From NCBI GenBank assembly GCA_030642325.1, contig DAOWNY010000105.1, positions 1 through 6,606 on the forward strand: a stretch of 6,606 bases of DNA. The letters are read 5' to 3'. The notes under the pieces were generated by a model. The model had not been told where the DNA came from and did no database searches. It saw only the letters and a program-made list of their open reading frames with translations. A program made the position numbers and the translations under genes. The stretch comes from Deltaproteobacteria bacterium (lineage in GTDB: Bacteria > Desulfobacterota > DAOWNY01). This document shows positions 5,145 through 6,606 of this stretch, in pieces; position 1 is the first letter of the stretch; every line of letters starts with the position of its first letter.

Positions 5145-6606
5145 TTAAAATGAAACTGCTTTTTCAATCTGGGTATAAAGCTGTTTTTCGGTAAAGCCCA
5201 TCAATTGTACGCTACCCGACGTACAGGTTGCCGCACAAGCACCGCAGCCTTTACAAAGGGCCTCATTAACCTGGCAGACCTTTAAATCCGGCAGAAATGA
5301 AATTGCATCATAAGAACAGACATTCATACAACCCATGCAACCCACACAGCTTTCTTGATTGATCTTTGCCACCAGGGCATTGGTAAACATTCTTTTCTTG
5401 GATAAGAGCGTTACGGCCCGGGCAGCAGCTCCCAGTCCTTGCGCAATCGATTCATCAAGCGGTTTTGGACTATGGGCTATCCCGCAAACAAAAACTCCGT
5501 CGGTGGAAAAATCGATAGGTCGAAGTTTCACGTGCGCCTCGACAAAAAAACCATCATCATTTAAAGGAACTTTAAATAGTTGCGGCAGGGTGTTCTTCTC
5601 CGGGGCAATAACGGCCGTAGCCAGAATTAATAAATCGGGGCAAATCTCAATTTTTTGTTGAAGTACATAGTCGGTGAATAAGACATTAAGATCATTTTGA
5701 TCCTTATCCACCTTCAATTCTTTATCAAATTCATAACGTATAAAATTAATCCCCTTATCCCGTGCCTGCCGGTATAAATTTTCTCGCAATCCGTAGGAGC
5801 GCATATCCCGGTAAACAATGAAAATATCCATCTCAGGATTTATTTCCTTTAATTTAATGGCACTTGCTATTGAATGGGTACAACAGATCTTAGAACAGTA
5901 TGGTCTCTCCTCTATTCTCGATCCAACACATTGAATAAAAACTGCAGTATCAACCTTCTTTAAGGACTGATCATTATCGATAAACTTCCTGTCCAGCTCC
6001 AAGCTGGTGATAACACGGGAATCCTTCCCATAAAGATATTGATCCGGCTTTAACTCCGAACCACCTGAGGCAATAATCGCCACCCCATTCTCCAGTACCT
6101 TCTCTTCCCCATCGGTTTTAATGGTTGATTTGAAATTACCAACAAAACCTTCCACATTTATTAATTCGGTGTTAAGAAGAACCTCAATATTTTTGCAGGA
6201 TTGGACTTCCTCAATAAGGAATGCCATGTTTTCCCGGACGTTCTCGCCTTTCCAGGTTTCATAGAGGTTTCGGGCCTGACCTCCAAGGGTGTCAGCTTTT
6301 TCAATTAAATAAGTATGGTAACCCTGTTCCGCTAAATTTTTGGCTGCGGTGAGCCCGGAAATGCCACCGCCGATTACCATGGCATTCTGATTAATATCAA
6401 TCTCAGGTTCTACCAGCGGTTCGGCAAGACTCACCTTTGCCACCGCCATCCGGACCTGATCCTGAGCCTTTTTAGTTGCCTCCTTGGGGTTGTTGCTATG
6501 CACCCAGGAACATTGATTGCGAACATTGGCCATCTCAAAGAGGTATTTATTGATCCCTGCATTACCCACCGTTTCCTGGAAAAGTTCTTCATGGGTCCGG
6601 GGGCTA
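5145..6606 (-). CDS. hdrA: HdrA-family flavin/iron-sulfur protein, 5' end outside window
   Basis: 486 codons are present, and about 170 N-terminal residues expected from the family (about 650) lie beyond the right edge. The fragment begins SPRTHEELFQETVGNAGINKY, a hallmark HdrA segment. The GTG at 6567-6569 is internal, not a start. The preceding codon ends in T, which fits the usual Cys (TGT) and excludes a TGA there. Next come NQCSWVH, the FAD-binding GGGISGLTAAKNLAEQGY (fragment residues about 79-96), and the HdrA-specific cysteine cluster CVGSR ... YCSKICCTHS (226, 237, 241, 242). The C-terminal end has two ferredoxin motifs, CVGCMGCMNVC and CKGCGACAATC. In known Hdr complexes this FAD is the electron-bifurcating centre, with the ferredoxin clusters serving ferredoxin. 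The operon context suggests that formate electrons enter through MvhD. No HdrB or HdrC is seen here. Stop TAA at 5145-5147, 22 nt before mvhD. Confidence 0.96.
   Translation of the reverse strand, partial: SPRTHEELFQETVGNAGINKYLFEMANVRNQCSWVHSNNPKEATKKAQDQVRMAVAKVSLAEPLVEPEIDINQNAMVIGGGISGLTAAKNLAEQGYHTYLIEKADTLGGQARNLYETWKGENVRENMAFLIEEVQSCKNIEVLLNTELINVEGFVGNFKSTIKTDGEEKVLENGVAIIASGGSELKPDQYLYGKDSRVITSLELDRKFIDNDQSLKKVDTAVFIQCVGSRIEERPYCSKICCTHSIASAIKLKEINPEMDIFIVYRDMRSYGLRENLYRQARDKGINFIRYEFDKELKVDKDQNDLNVLFTDYVLQQKIEICPDLLILATAVIAPEKNTLPQLFKVPLNDDGFFVEAHVKLRPIDFSTDGVFVCGIAHSPKPLDESIAQGLGAAARAVTLLSKKRMFTNALVAKINQESCVGCMGCMNVCSYDAISFLPDLKVCQVNEALCKGCGACAATCTSGSVQLMGFTEKQLYTQIEKAVSF

Noticed and set aside
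1..6606. CRISPR array, insertion sequence, tRNA or rRNA
   Set aside because: No regularly spaced repeats, transposase motifs, terminal inverted repeats with target duplications, or recognisable tRNA/rRNA sequence were seen on either strand.

Overview
The window looks like an anaerobic bacterial energy-metabolism locus. The right-hand three quarters (about 1753-6606) is a minus-strand operon for a formate dehydrogenase joined to heterodisulfide-reductase-type electron carriers. Reading in the direction of transcription (right to left) it encodes: the C-terminal three quarters of an HdrA flavin/iron-sulfur protein, which runs off the right edge; an MvhD-type [2Fe-2S] delta subunit; an FdhB-like iron-sulfur protein; and a molybdopterin formate dehydrogenase catalytic subunit, FdhA. 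Intergenic gaps are only 22-34 nt, and good Shine-Dalgarno sequences precede mvhD and fdhA, so this is probably one transcript.

The most important point for annotation is that two of the four operon genes contain an in-frame TGA that should be read as selenocysteine. In fdhA (1753-3804) it is codon 136, at the known active-site position (DHCARL-U-HSSTVAGL). In mvhD (4685-5122) it is codon 69, replacing the first cysteine of the conserved GCHxGDCHY motif (GG-U-HFGDCHY). Each TGA is followed by a stem-loop at the distance expected for a bacterial SECIS element. The fdhA loop and its spacing match what I recall of E. coli fdhF. A standard ORF caller splits both genes in two and may start the second halves at internal GTG or ATG codons. 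The organism must therefore have a selenocysteine pathway (selA, selB, selC, selD), which is not in this window.

Functionally, the set suggests a cytoplasmic complex in which FdhA oxidises formate or reduces CO2. The FdhB-like protein and MvhD would wire it to HdrA, whose FAD could support flavin-based electron bifurcation or confurcation with ferredoxin. No HdrB or HdrC is seen, but the operon's upstream part is outside the window.

The left quarter is less informative. A possible C-terminal tail of an ORF touches the left edge (1-81, weak). Then comes an unrecognised small membrane protein of about 180 residues (238-780, + strand) and a 534-base stretch without a gene (781-1314) that holds several inverted repeats. 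Next is a YjbQ/UPF0047 family gene (1315-1731, + strand) with a perfect TATAAT about 100 bases upstream. It is convergent with fdhA, with 21 bases between the two stop codons.

The gene content and codon style fit a strictly anaerobic acetogen, syntroph or sulfate reducer, for example Clostridia of the Peptococcaceae type or Desulfobacterota. The sequence alone does not decide between these.
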